DNA from: Paraspadella gotoi
Lineage: Eukaryota; Chaetognatha
Assembly (NCBI GenBank): GCA_051294375.1
Contig: JBJCIZ010000239.1
Span: 987,721-1,051,720, forward strand
Length of the DNA: 64,000 nt
Direction of reading: 5' to 3'
Positions 21,331 to 31,937 of this stretch are shown here, one piece after another; position 1 is the first letter of the stretch, and every line of letters starts with the position of its first letter. A model generated the notes under the pieces. The model was not told where the DNA came from, ran no database searches, and saw only the letters and a program-made list of their open reading frames with translations. A program made the position numbers and the translations under genes.

Positions 21331-22149
21331 ATTTGAATTTCCGTTCTGGTTTCTTTCTTTCTTTCTTTCTTTTTTTTCTTTCTTTCTTTNNNNNNNNNNN
21401 NNNNNNNNNNNNNNNNNNNNNNNNNNNNNNNNNNNNNNNNNNNNNNNNNNNNNNNNNNNNNNNNNNNNNNNNNNNNNNNNNNNNNNNNNNNNNNNNNNNN
21501 NNNNNNNNNNNNNNNNNNNNNNNNNNNNNNNNNNNNNNNNNNNNNNNNNNNNNNNNNNNNNNNNNNNNNNNNNNNNNNNNNNNNNNNNNNNNNNNNNNNN
21601 NNNNNNNNNNNNNNNNNNNNNNNNNNNNNNNNNNNNNNNNNNNNNNNNNNNNNNNNNNNNNNNNNNNNNNNNNNNTGACTTAATGAATCTTAATTCAGAC
21701 TCTTATTCAACTCAATTGAGAGAAAAAAAAAGAGAGAGAAAAGAAAGAGAATAAAAAGGATAGAGAGGATGGATAAAAATAGAGAGGATAGATAGAATAG
21801 AGAGGGGAGAGAGGATGGAGAGAATAGTGAGTTAAGATAATGGCCGTAATACACACAAAAAAACAAAAAACAAAAACAAACACTTTAAAAACTATGAAAG
21901 TTTAGTCGAGATTTTCTTTTTGGATATCACGAGTTATAAACGGAGCTTTCAGGCGTCAGGCAAAAATGCGAATCTAATCAGGCGACGACGCTAATTTTTT
22001 TGTTTATCAACGATAATTCGTATGAGGTCGATAACAGTCAAATTATTACTGTATGCAAATTAGAATTTTGTACGTTTAACCGGAAAATAATTTGAGAAGC
22101 TTTTTAGAGAATTTGCAATTTTATTTTATTATTTTATTTTTTTTTTTTT

Positions 22150-23808
22150 TACAATAAAATATCAGTCTATACAACAGCAATATACCTGTGTCGTTTCACA
22201 GAACATTTATAGTTATCTTCGGTTATTTTTAACTTTGAATCCGTTTTAACTGAAAATCTTCAAATTGTGTCACTCTCACAGTTAATAAAACATCACCAAA
22301 TAGAAAAGAACCGCCTAATGTTCAAAAGCGCTCAACCTTTTTCTGCAAAGAGAAAAAAGCAATAGCAGAAAAGGCGTCGGATCTAACATCGCAAATACGA
22401 TGAACATCACCGGATGTGGGAGCCCGCGCCAGAAANNNNNNNNNNNNNNNNNNNNNNNNNNNNNNNNNNNNNNNNNNNNNNNNNNNNNNNNNNNNNNNNN
22501 NNNNNNNNNNNNNNNNNNNNNNNNNNNNNCTCGGCTCGAAAAGCGATAAACTCGACGGAGAATAACGATCTTCGGGCGACTTCATTTTGTTGGCGGCGCT
22601 GCGCACTGCAACTGCCGTGCGGGTAGAGTGCCCGACTGCTCGTGCGAGTGTGCAGCGCGAGGTAAGCGTTTTTGCTGTGACCGCACAGTCCCGGAGTTTC
22701 TGCTAAAAGGCCGCGATGCACTCAAATGTGTAGTACAAGCGACGGTAATTGTGGCGGCGGCGGAACCGACGTTGCGGCGTCGGCGTCGGCAAGCGCGGCG
22801 ACTGAGCACCAGAATTGCCCGCCAACAGAATTGCCCGCACCATGGAATTGCCCGCACAGAATAGCCCGCCCAAAAGGAACTTCCGTCAAAACAAACGCCC
22901 GTACCCTCGACCCCTTCCTTGCCCTCTCTCTCCTTCAGATTGAGGTTCTTGATGCAAAAAAAAAAAAAAAAAAAAAAAAAAGGACAACAAAACGGTCGAA
23001 TCTAATTTCTGGGATTCCGAACATAACGTTAGCGCCCGCCGCAGCTCGCCTTCCGCCGCAGTTGCAGTCCCCCACAGCCGCTGCAGACAACCTGCCTCAG
23101 TCGCCGCGTGCTTGTTACCGACCGCCGACGCCGCAACGTTGTCCGCGCCGCCACAAAATTACCGTCGCTTGTACTACACATATGAGTGCATCGCGGCCTT
23201 TTAGCAGGAAACTTCCGGCGACTGTGCGGTCACAGCAAAAAACGCTTCTCCTCAGCGCTGCACACTTCGCAACGAGCAGTCGGGCCTCTACCGCACGGAG
23301 TTGCAGTGCGCAGCGCCGCCAACAAAATGAAAGTCGCCCGAAAGATGTTTTCTCCGGTCGAGTTTATCGCTTTTTCGAGCCGGAGAAAAAAACACCCGAG
23401 ACTCTCTCTCTCTTCTCTCTCTTCTCCCTCTCTCCGGCCTCCCTCTCTCTCTCTCTCTCCTCTTCTCTCTCTCTCTTCTCTCTCTCTTAAATACGCTTTT
23501 CTTGGCGCGGGGCCTCCCACAAAATCCGGTGATGTTCATCGTCATTCTGCCGATGTTAGATTCCGACGCCTTTTCTGTTATTGCTTTTTCTCTTATGCAG
23601 AAAAAGGCTTGAGCGCCTTGTGAACATTACGGCGTTCTTTCTATTTTGGTAGTTATGTTTTTATTAACTGGCAGAGTGACACCCAATTTGAAGATTTTCA
23701 GTTAAAACGGATTCAAAGTTAAAAATAACCGAAGTATAACTAAAATGTTCTGTGAAACGGACCACCACAGGTATATTGCTGTTTGTATAGACTGATATTT
23801 TTATCTCT
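22150..23808. repeat. 1.66-kb imperfect palindrome with GC-rich arms
   Basis: The left arm 22150-22805 is the reverse complement of 23094-23808 through its whole length, including TATCAGTCTATACAA, ACTTTGAATCCG, TTGGCGGCGCTGCGCACTGCA and GGCCGCGATGCACTCA. A gap in the left arm replaces the (CT)n seen in the right arm at 23400-23490. The 288-bp spacer holds GCCCGCACAGAAT-type repeats (22818-22872) and a poly-A run (22957-22980). Long open frames on both strands reflect high GC content. Copy A2 has only one arm, with the spacer inverted. Confidence 0.8.
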
Positions 23809-24285
23809 TCTCTTTTTTNNNNNNNNNNNNNNNNNNNNNNNNNCGGGCAATTCTGTGCGGGCAAATCCTCGGCGGGCAATTCTTGGCGATCTTTACGATT
23901 GTCGGTCGATTATGGTGAAATATGAATTTCGAAATAAAACTTTATTTAGTTTTTATATTTTATATTATATTATATAATATATATACATAAACAATATATT
24001 TTTAGGGAGGCTTTCAACGTAAATAGTTTGTAAATAGTAGGTAAATATAGTTGAATTTAAAAAGGTTTAGTAATTCTTTGAATAGTATTCTAGGATATTT
24101 TTGATGTCTCGCTCTTAGAACATGGATGTCACGACGTAAACTGTAAACATCGGGAAGAGCGATAACAATGAGAAAAGGGAAAGACGCCAAGAGGAGAGAA
24201 AATTCAGAGAAAGGGAAGAGAATGAAGGAAAGAGTCACTAATATGGAACCAAACAGATTCTGGAAATATTTGAATCCGTCTCATG

Positions 24286-24311
24286 GTGCAAAGGAAATCC
24301 AAAACAAGATC

Positions 24312-24354
<43 letters not shown>

Positions 24355-25760
24355 AAGAAGTCGCGAGGAAAAAGAAACAAAAAATTAGGTGCGACGAAAG
24401 ATAGGAGGGAAAAATGAAAGAATCTGAGGAAAAGAAAAAAGAAAAGGAAAAAAAAAAGGATATCAAGAAAAGAAGATTGAATAAGAAAAAAAAGGTAGAT
24501 ATTAAAGGATACAATGAGAGAAAAAAAAGAAAAGAAAAGAAAAGAAAAGAAAAGAAAAGAAAAGAAAAGAAAAGAAAAGAAAAGAAAAGAAAAGAAAAAA
24601 ATAGAAAAGAAAGAAAACTCCGAGACGCGAAACGAAATTCGTGAAGTGGAAACTAGCCGCTGACAGAGCAAAAAAAGTAAGGAAGAGGAAAAGAGAAAAG
24701 AAGGAGAGGGAGGAAAGAAAAGAAAATAAAAGGAGGAAAGGAAAGGAAAAAGAAAACAAAACAAAAGGAGGACAGAAAAGTAAAAGGGAGAAAATAAACG
24801 GAGGAAAGGAAAGGAAAAAGAAAACAAAACAAAAGGAGGAAATGAAAGGAAAAGGAAGAAAATAATGATAACAATGATAAAACCGTTCGTGCAATTAAAC
24901 TAATCTCAAAACGCAAACGAATTCAAGAAATAATACGATATTGGATGAACAGTCCGAAGACTCTACTGCGGAAACGACTAATAGGAAACATGCAAAAACC
25001 ACTGTGGGACGATGCAGGTGTAAGAGATCCGAAACAAACTGTGCGAGGATGAGAGGAAAACGAAAAAAAGAAACACCGGCCAACGAGTTATTATTCTTAA
25101 CGACGAGTTTGGTTGACTGGAGAGACGTCGACAAAAGGAGAGAATGAAGGAAAGAAGGAAAAGGCTGGGGAGTTAATGAAGGCGGGACATTTGGAGAGAA
25201 AATAAAGGGAAAGGAAAGAGATGGGAGGAAAAGGGAATGATGAAAGAATGAGGGAAAGAAAAAGGAAAGGAAAAGAAAAAGGAGAGGAAAGGAAAGGAGA
25301 GGAAAGGAAAAAAAAGAAAGGGGAGGAAAAGTTGATGATGAAAGAATGAAGGAAAGGAAAGGAAAAGGAAAAGGAGAGGAAAGGGAAAGGAGAGGAAGAA
25401 AAAGGAGAGGAAAGAAAAGGAAAGGAAATGAAAAAAAGAGAGGGGAGGAAAAGGGGATAATGGAAGAATGAAGGAAAGGAAATGGAAATGGAAAAGGGAA
25501 AGGAAAGGGAAAGAAAAGGAAAGGGAAATAAAAGGAAAGGGAAAGGAAAGAAAAGGAAAGGAAAGGAAAGGAAAGGAAAGAAAATTGAAAGGAAAGAAAA
25601 GGAAAGGAAAGAAAGAGGAGGAAAAGGGGATGATGGAAGAATGAGGGAAAGGAAAGGAAAGAAAAGTAAAAGGAGAGGAGAGGAGAGGCAAAGAAAGGAA
25701 AGGGAAAGAAAAGGAAAGGGAAAGAAAAGAAAAGAAAAAAAAGAAAAAAAAAGTAATTTT
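24286..25760 (+). repeat. Long polypurine tract
   Basis: (GAC)n at 24315-24355 is followed by nearly all-purine plus-strand DNA: AAAAG repeats at 24531-24598, GGAAAGG/AAAGG repeats at 24660-24860 and 25140-25755. A unique island at 24870-25140 interrupts it. Minus-strand frames up to 358 residues are Phe/Ser/Leu runs from this composition. Mirror-repeat purine tracts of this size can form triplex DNA (known property). Confidence 0.85.
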
Positions 25761-25769
25761 CGTTTCTTC

Positions 25770-25915
25770 GGAAGAAATCTTGTGGCGCCGGTCTGCGCGG
25801 CGTCGGCGTCAGCGGCTGCGGCGACTGCGGCTGCGGCGTCAGCGGCGACTGCGGCTTCGGCTGCGGCGTCAGCGGCTGCGGCGACTGCGGCCTCGGCCGC
25901 GGTTTCGGCGGCGCC
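25770..25915. repeat. GC-rich minisatellite (GGCTGCGGCGACTGCGGC type)
   Basis: Degenerate 6/18-bp units of GGCTGC, GGCGAC, GGCGTCAGC and GGCTTC. All three plus frames stay open, giving Ala/Ser/Thr, Arg/Leu or Gly/Cys repeats. The minus frame gives Pro/Gln. The three-way openness argues for composition rather than coding. Confidence 0.75.
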
Positions 25916-25958
25916 AATCGAATCGGACGGCGTCTGCGATGAAGTCTGGCGTCGTCAT

Positions 25959-25973
25959 CGTTGCCTAGCAACG
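25959..25973. promoter_or_regulatory. RFX X-box-like site
   Basis: CGTTGCCTAGCAACG fits the X-box consensus GTNRCC-N-RGYAAC exactly, with 6-bp perfect arms. RFX factors bind such sites upstream of ciliary genes (established). It sits directly after the GC-rich minisatellite. No ciliary gene is visible nearby. Confidence 0.4.
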
Positions 25974-26434
25974 ATTGCTTGACAAATCAAAAGGCGTTTG
26001 TGGTTTTGTGGGGAGAGGACTCTTAATTAAATATGAGAGTTTCGTCTCCGTGGAACCTTTTGAGGACGCGTGGGCATTCGGAGGGCTTAGAGATATTGAG
26101 GTAACGTCTGTAGAATTTGTGGGTAAAAGAGATAAAATGCGGCGTTCTCGGAAAATATGGTCGAAATAAGTGTCGCAATCTTGAGAGGTTGGTGAACAGT
26201 GTTTAAAAAAAATACATTTCGGCAATAAGTGAAACTAGATATTGTTATTATAAAAGCGTCAGGGTTACGCGACAAAGTCTGAGAAAACAAGACGATTGTA
26301 GTCATTGTCATTGTCATTGTTGTCATTGTCATTGTTGTCATTGCATTTCATGTCATCCGCCTCTCAAACAATGGCACGTTCTGTCATTTCAGTTGTGTTG
26401 AGAGAAAAGTCTGGAGAAGTACAAGACTCTCATG
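25974..26434. other. Unique non-coding with (GTCATT)n
   Basis: Unique sequence to 26280, then (GTCATT)n at 26302-26345. No gene recognised. Confidence 0.5.
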
Positions 26435-26479
26435 ATTAAAGCGAGAGAGAGAGAGAGAGATAGAAGAGGAGAGAGAGAA

Positions 26480-26532
<53 letters not shown>

Positions 26533-26582
26533 CGTGTAGATTAGCGCCTGATCGAAACACACTGCTCAGCGATATGTGTGAG

Positions 26583-26617
<35 letters not shown>

Positions 26618-26695
26618 GAGAGAGAGGAGAAGAGAGAGGGGGAGAGGGGAAGAGGAGGGTGAAAGAGAGAAACGAGAGAAGAGAGAGAGAGAGAG

Positions 26696-26730
<35 letters not shown>

Positions 26731-26739
26731 AGAGATAAA

Positions 26740-26778
<39 letters not shown>
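26435..26778. repeat. (GA)n microsatellite cluster
   Basis: Imperfect GA arrays, broken at about 26527-26585 by a short unique segment. Confidence 0.95.
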
Positions 26779-26780
<2 letters not shown>

Positions 26781-27870
26781 TAATCTTTCAGCTGCAAAAC
26801 ATGCACACGAAAGCGAGAAAATAATTCACGCTGTTTTATTTTCAGTTAAGCTTCTTGAGACTGTTAACCATCGTCAACAGAATAATTTGGACGCACTATC
26901 ACTTAGATACTTTTGCTTTGACATGACACAACTGTTATCGTAAAGTTAATGTGAGAAATAGTTACTTATATTGAAAGAAAGTTCAAAATAATGACAATAA
27001 TGAAAATTTGGATGAAAGTTCTAACCTTTGAAGGATACAACAAAGCCAAGACGAAACACTTTTTTAGTTTTAGTAAAAAAAACGACGCGAAAAAGATTTA
27101 AAAAAAAACAAAATGGCCGCCCGATCGATTGACTTATCTTTTTTTTCCGTTTTCCTACTTGAATGACTCTCTCCCCTTCACACCTCTCACCTCTCACCCT
27201 TCCATTAACCCTTCCGAGTTGTCACCTTCTCTTTTTTTCTTTCTTTTTTTCTTTTTAAAAAAATTGTTCCCTTTTTTTTGGGGGGGGGGTGGTATTCGGT
27301 TTAAAATCTCTTTGGGTCCGTGGAGCAAATTAATGACCAACAAAGCCGGGGAAAAAAAAGATGAAATAAAACGAAGAAATTCTTTTTTTCTTTCTTCCTT
27401 TTGTTTTTCTTTTTTTTTTCTCTCTCTTAAGCCCCTTAAGTCGGAAAATTCCCTCATTAAAGTCGCAAGAGAAATCGGGTTTGAAGAAAGAAAAATGATG
27501 ATTTATCTTTTCGCAAAATATCAATTTCTTTCTTTTCTTTTCTCATCTTAATGTTCATCATAATCTAAAATTAATATAATTTAATCTTAACCTTAATCTT
27601 TTTTTAATATTTAATCTTGATTTTTTTTTTGAAAACCTTTTGGTTCTGTGAATCTAATTTTGTTCTTTTTGATATTTTGGTTGTTTTTTTTTGTCTCTAG
27701 TTAATACCGACTATTTCGCCAATTTCAATCTTTAATAAAGTATGAAATATTTTCTATTTTTCTTTAATGCACTTTTGTTTCCGTGTTATTTCATTTTTCA
27801 TTGCTGAAACTTTTCATTTTTCCCGGATAATTAAATAATAACGCTTTTAAAACCCTCATGTGTCAAACCC
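26779..27870. other. Non-coding, homopolymer-rich
   Basis: AT-rich sequence with poly-T, poly-A and a G9 run (27280-27289). AAAATGGCCGCC at 27110-27121 resembles a YY1 site. Frames at 27129-27551 are Phe/Lys-rich on both strands and not accepted. Confidence 0.45.
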
Positions 27871-27898
27871 TTAATGATTGACAATCAAACGATTTCTT

Positions 27899-28004
27899 AT
27901 TGGCTGAACAACTAATACTGATAGTCGGTTTCTGATTGTCAAACTGAACTATGATTGGCCTTCAAAGGAAACTCTGATTGGGCGTCAAACGGAATTCTGA
28001 TTGG
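27899..28004 (-). promoter_or_regulatory. Phased CCAAT-box minisatellite
   Basis: ATTGG (reverse CCAAT, the NF-Y site) starts at 27899, 27954, 27977 and 28000. The last three are exactly 23 bp apart, in units of the form CTGATTGGC-GTCAAA-GGAA. Weaker units (ATTGT at 27935, ATTGA at 27877) precede. It is followed by CTCGCGAC and, at 28101-28113, CATTTGCATATCG, a POU-type octamer. Confidence 0.55.
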
Positions 28005-29039
28005 CTGTCGAAATCTCGCGACTTTGACATCAACGATTTTCTTCCAAAAAAAATTCTTCGGCTTCGTTCGCTTTTTTATCTCGACGAAATTTCCTTCCAT
28101 CTCATTTGCATATCGCGGTTTGAGAAAAAAAAAACGATTTTTAGGAAATGTTTCTTGTGAAAANNNNNNNNNNNNNNNNNNNNNNNNNNNNNNNNNNNNN
28201 NNNNNNNNNNNNNNNNNNNNNNNNNNNNNNNNNNNNNNNNNNNNNNNNNNNNNNNNNNNNNNNNNNNNNNNNNNNNNNNNNNNNNNNNNNNNNNNNNNNN
28301 NNNNNNNNNNNNNNNNNNNNNNNNNNNNNNNNNNNNNNNNNNNNNNNNNNNNNNNNNNNNNNNNNNNNNNNNNNNNNNNNNNNNNNNNNNNNNNNNNNNN
28401 NNNNNNNNNNNNNNNNNNNNNNNNNNNNNCTGCTTTTGCTTGGGTCGGTCGGTCGTAAGGGTTTGATCGTTCTTGTGCCCCTGTCTTCAGCTGTCTTTCT
28501 CTTTCTTCTCTCGATCTTTCTATTTTTCTTTCTTTTCCCTCTTTCGCGGATCTTTATTTTTCTCTTTATATTTCTTTTACTATCTTTCCTTTTTCGCTTT
28601 CTCTCTTTATTTATTTTCTTTCGATCTTTTCTTTATTTTCACTCTCTAATTTTTTTTCATCTTTTTCCTTTTGTCCCTTTTTACTTTCTTTTTTTGTATC
28701 TTTTCATCTTTAACTGCGCCCACTGGTCCCTCTCTCGTTAGCGTCTCTCTTCTTCCTCCGGTTTTTCAGGGAATTCACGTCCTTTTTTTTTTATTGTGGC
28801 CACCGTGGGAGGCGTTTGTTTCGTTTGGGAGGAAAGGGAAGCAAGAGAAGAAAAGAAAAGAAAAGAAAAGAAAGAAAAAAAGAAAAGAAAAGAAAAGAAA
28901 AGAAATACTTTGTTGTTCATAATCATAGTGAGATACATTTTGTTGGCTAACAAGAGAAGACAAAGAAAGCAGAAAAATTTTGATCTTTCAATCCAATTTG
29001 CATAAAACAGCTGGGAAAATTTGTTATTATCTTGTAAAA
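28005..29039. other. Non-coding; gap, T/C-rich and (AAAAG)n
   Basis: Gap 28164-28429, T/C-rich tract 28490-28720, (AAAAG)n at 28850-28906. No exon recognised. Confidence 0.5.
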
Positions 29040-29370
29040 CCTAAATTAAACTCATATTCTGTTTTGACATAAAACGTGATGACAAATTTAACCGATTCTC
29101 TGTCATCACACTTAGTGTACGACGTCATATTTGGCAAAACGAAATTCCCCATTGCATCAAAATCTTGTCTTTTATTCGTTAAAGTTTTAGGATTTCCTGA
29201 AGGCGGCGCAAGCAGTCACTTAGATCTGAGGTTTTTATCTGTCTTCACAAATGAGCAAAAAACTATCGGCGAATTATGTGAATTTTTAACTTAAGTGAGA
29301 CAGACCCACGGACAGACATACAGACAGACCGACCGACAGACCGACCGAAAAGTGACTTATAGAGTTTCAT
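29040..29370 (-). repeat. Palindrome-capped repeat family H, reverse copy
   Basis: CCTGAAGGCGGCGCAAGCAGTC at 29198-29219, TCTGTCTTCACAAATGAGC and a GACAGACCGACCGACAGACC block lead to AAAGTGACTTATAGAG at 29349-29364. The cap is missing. Confidence 0.65.
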
Positions 29371-29712
29371 GATAAATTTGTCGATTTTACTCAGGAGAAG
29401 AAAATATGATCTGCTCCTATGTTTGTGAATTATAAATTATTAGACATTGACGAAGTTGAGATAGGATTGAGTGTTATTTTCGTTATTTTATTGTAAATTA
29501 TGAGACATTCATTAGTCTAGTGAGTAGTTTTTTTTTATCATTTTGTTACTTAGATTCAGGCATTTAAAAAAGAATCATTGATGAATTTTACATCTTCTCT
29601 ATTTACCTATCTTTCTAACCTATCTATCCCTTCTCTCGAACCTTTCTTTCTCATCGCAGCCAAAATGACAGAGGATCTTCTGGCGCCTTCCTGGTTTTTC
29701 TGCGTCGTTGAT
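29195..29712 (+). repeat. Inverted duplication C, copy 1
   Basis: Reverse complement of 37230-37825: includes ATAGGATTGAGTGTTATTTT, GAGACATTCATTAGTCTAG, GATTCAGG, CATCGCAGCC and GATCTTCTGGCGC. The right end stops 3 bp before a 10-N gap, and the partner stops at a 25-N gap, which points to assembly. Confidence 0.75.
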
Positions 29713-29844
29713 CTTNNNNNNNNNNTGCGTGCGCAACGTGTCAACGTGCGCCTTCCGTCTGTTTGTTGCGAAGAAGGTGTCGGAAGCTTAGCGCCCTTTT
29801 TCTTTGTCTCGCTCTCACGCGTTGCTTGCTTGGTTATTTTTCTT

Positions 29845-29908
29845 TTCTTCCTTCTTTCTTTCTTTCTGTCTTTCTGTTTTTCTATCTATCTTTCTTTCTT
29901 TCTTTCGT

Positions 29909-29996
<88 letters not shown>

Positions 29997-29998
29997 TT
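29845..29998. repeat. (TTTC)n microsatellite
   Basis: About 35 TTTC units with few interruptions. Frames of 80-175 residues through it are Phe/Leu/Ser artefacts. Confidence 0.95.
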
Positions 29999-31937
29999 GG
30001 TTCTCTCTCTCTCTTTCTGTCTCTCTCATTTTTTCTTGCATTTTTTAGCTTGTTCATTTGCAATTTACTGCAATTTTAGTACCTCGACGCAGACCCTTAG
30101 AGCCTCGAATAAACGACCTTACGGCAGCTTTATTCGATTTCCTCTCTCCTTTCCTCTCTCTCTTTCTCCCTTTACCCTCTCTCCTTTCCTATATCTTACT
30201 TTTTTTACACTCTCGTCTTTCCTCTCTCTCTTTCTCCCTTTTACACTCTCTCTTTTCCTGTCTCTGGCTCCCTTTACCCTCTTTTCTTGACTTTCTCCTT
30301 TTACCTTTCTTCTTTTCTCCCCTCTCTTTCTATATCTCTTTCCCTCCTTCCTTTTCTTTCTCTAAATCTCCTTTCTCCTCTCTTAATTCTCTCCCTTTTC
30401 TCCTCTACCTTTCGTCCGTCTCCTTACAAGTCTTTCTTCCTCTTTCTTTCCCCTCTTTCTCCCCCCCCTTCCCAAATATGTCTCGTCGTTGTTGCTTGTT
30501 GCTTCTTTTTATCTGTCTGTTCGTCTCGTCGGATCGTGTCGCGTCTTAATCTCGCTGATTACACTTTTTTTTTGCTTCGTCTTTTTCTTTTGTTTTTTTT
30601 TCCGAAGCGAAGGAAGACGGTCCGATGAGGCATCTCGTGGGCCGTGTGACAAAGTTGCTCGTTTTGTCGAAGGCAGTCTTATGTTTGGTCTTGGTCGGAT
30701 CTAAGAAAAAAGAAAGCGAGAAAGAGATACTTAAAAAAAAAAGAATTTGCCTTCGAAATCACCTTAAAAGTTAATTCCACGGTGAAATTTGGTAAACAAC
30801 GAAATCCCCTAATTTTGTGGAACATCACTTGGTCCGCGAGCGCCGTTGCCCCTAGATCTCCCGATCACCTGGTGCTCTAGCCTCGGTCCCCCTGCGTTTC
30901 ATGATTGCCCTCATTATGTCCTCTTTACTTCTTCATCACTGCGGTCATTTGTCGTCCTCCATCCTGCAATTCTGGGGGCCTTCATACAACTATTGTGCGC
31001 GAGTCTCCACCTGCCGTCGCTTAAAAAAAACCGAGCGCGTCAAATTTCGTTTTTATCGAATCGTATTTTCGCGAACCGGTCCTCATCTTATCTAAAATCT
31101 CTCTTCGTCATCATATCACTCCTCCTCTCATTCTTCTCACTCGTATCTTGTTTCTTTCGTCTGTCTGAACTGAATAAAATGTTAAGTCCGTGTTGTATGG
31201 AAGTCGCTCGGGATTTGTAGCTGACATGAAAGAGAAGAAGTTTTAAAGTCACACAAATGGAAAGTAAAATTAGCAAAAAAAAAAAAAAAAAAAAAAAAAG
31301 TCGAAACTTGAAACGTGCCAAAGAAAAATTGGATGAAAATCGTTTTTTTTTTTTTAAAATTCCGGTAAAACTCCCTGCGTTGGGAAAGGAGGGGGAGAAA
31401 GAGGAACGCAAGAGGGAAGAAAAGTACTTTACAGGTATGACGTGTGGACGAACAAGGTTTTAGATAGGTAGGAAAGGGAGACGATTGTTAAGAGGATGGT
31501 AAAGGAGTGATTTAGTCGAAAAGAAAGGAAGAGGTCGAAGAGATGATCAATGACAAAAGAGAGGGAGAAAAAGAAGAAAAGGTAAAAAGGAGAAGTGTTA
31601 ACGAAAGAGGCGTAAAGGGAAGCCAGAGAACCCAGGAAAAGACGAGAGATTGTTAAGAAGGGTACGACAAAGAAAATAGAGAGAGAGCACTAGTACAGAA
31701 GTTGTAAAAAGTAAGATTTACCCTCTAAAAACAAAGAAGAGTTATAAAGACCAAAGGAATTTCCCAGCCACACGAGAGTGGGAAAGTATAACAGTTTAGG
31801 CGCGATCAGCGTAGTTTTAATTGTATGTTTGTTTTGTTTTAATTTGTGTACTCTTAATGGAATCAATCATTTAAAAATGGACCAAAAATAAAGTAAAAAA
31901 TAGCGTGACGACAGTTCATCGCTCAGATTAATAGATA
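29999..31937. other. Pyrimidine tract and unique non-coding DNA
   Basis: 30140-30475 is almost all pyrimidine on the plus strand. 30480-31240 is unique; a balanced-composition stretch at 30830-31010 shows no recognisable exon. Purine-rich from 31380 to 31700. Confidence 0.45.

Larger units (their letters stand above)
21045..24285 (+). repeat. Long direct duplication A, copy 1
   Basis: Matches 31938-35187 in order. It has the family H copy; TTAATGAATCTTAATTCAGA at 21681; the AAACACTTTAAAAACTATGAAAG region; TTATTTTTAACTTTGAATCCG; the GC-rich core; GGGAGGCTTTC with AACGTAAATAGTTTG (24004-24031); and GGAAATATTTGAATCC (24261). Gaps 21390-21675 and 22436-22529 here are spanned by sequence in copy 2. 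No gene is recognised inside. The indel-rich divergence looks like read noise. Confidence 0.8.

Noticed and set aside
22726-23490. 254-residue plus-strand frame
   Set aside because: Runs through the spacer and an arm of a palindrome, the poly-A and the CT tract; GC-rich DNA is open in several frames.
24895-25971. 358-residue minus-strand frame
   Set aside because: Phe/Ser/Pro-rich translation of purine tracts and a GC minisatellite, with no motif or splice context.
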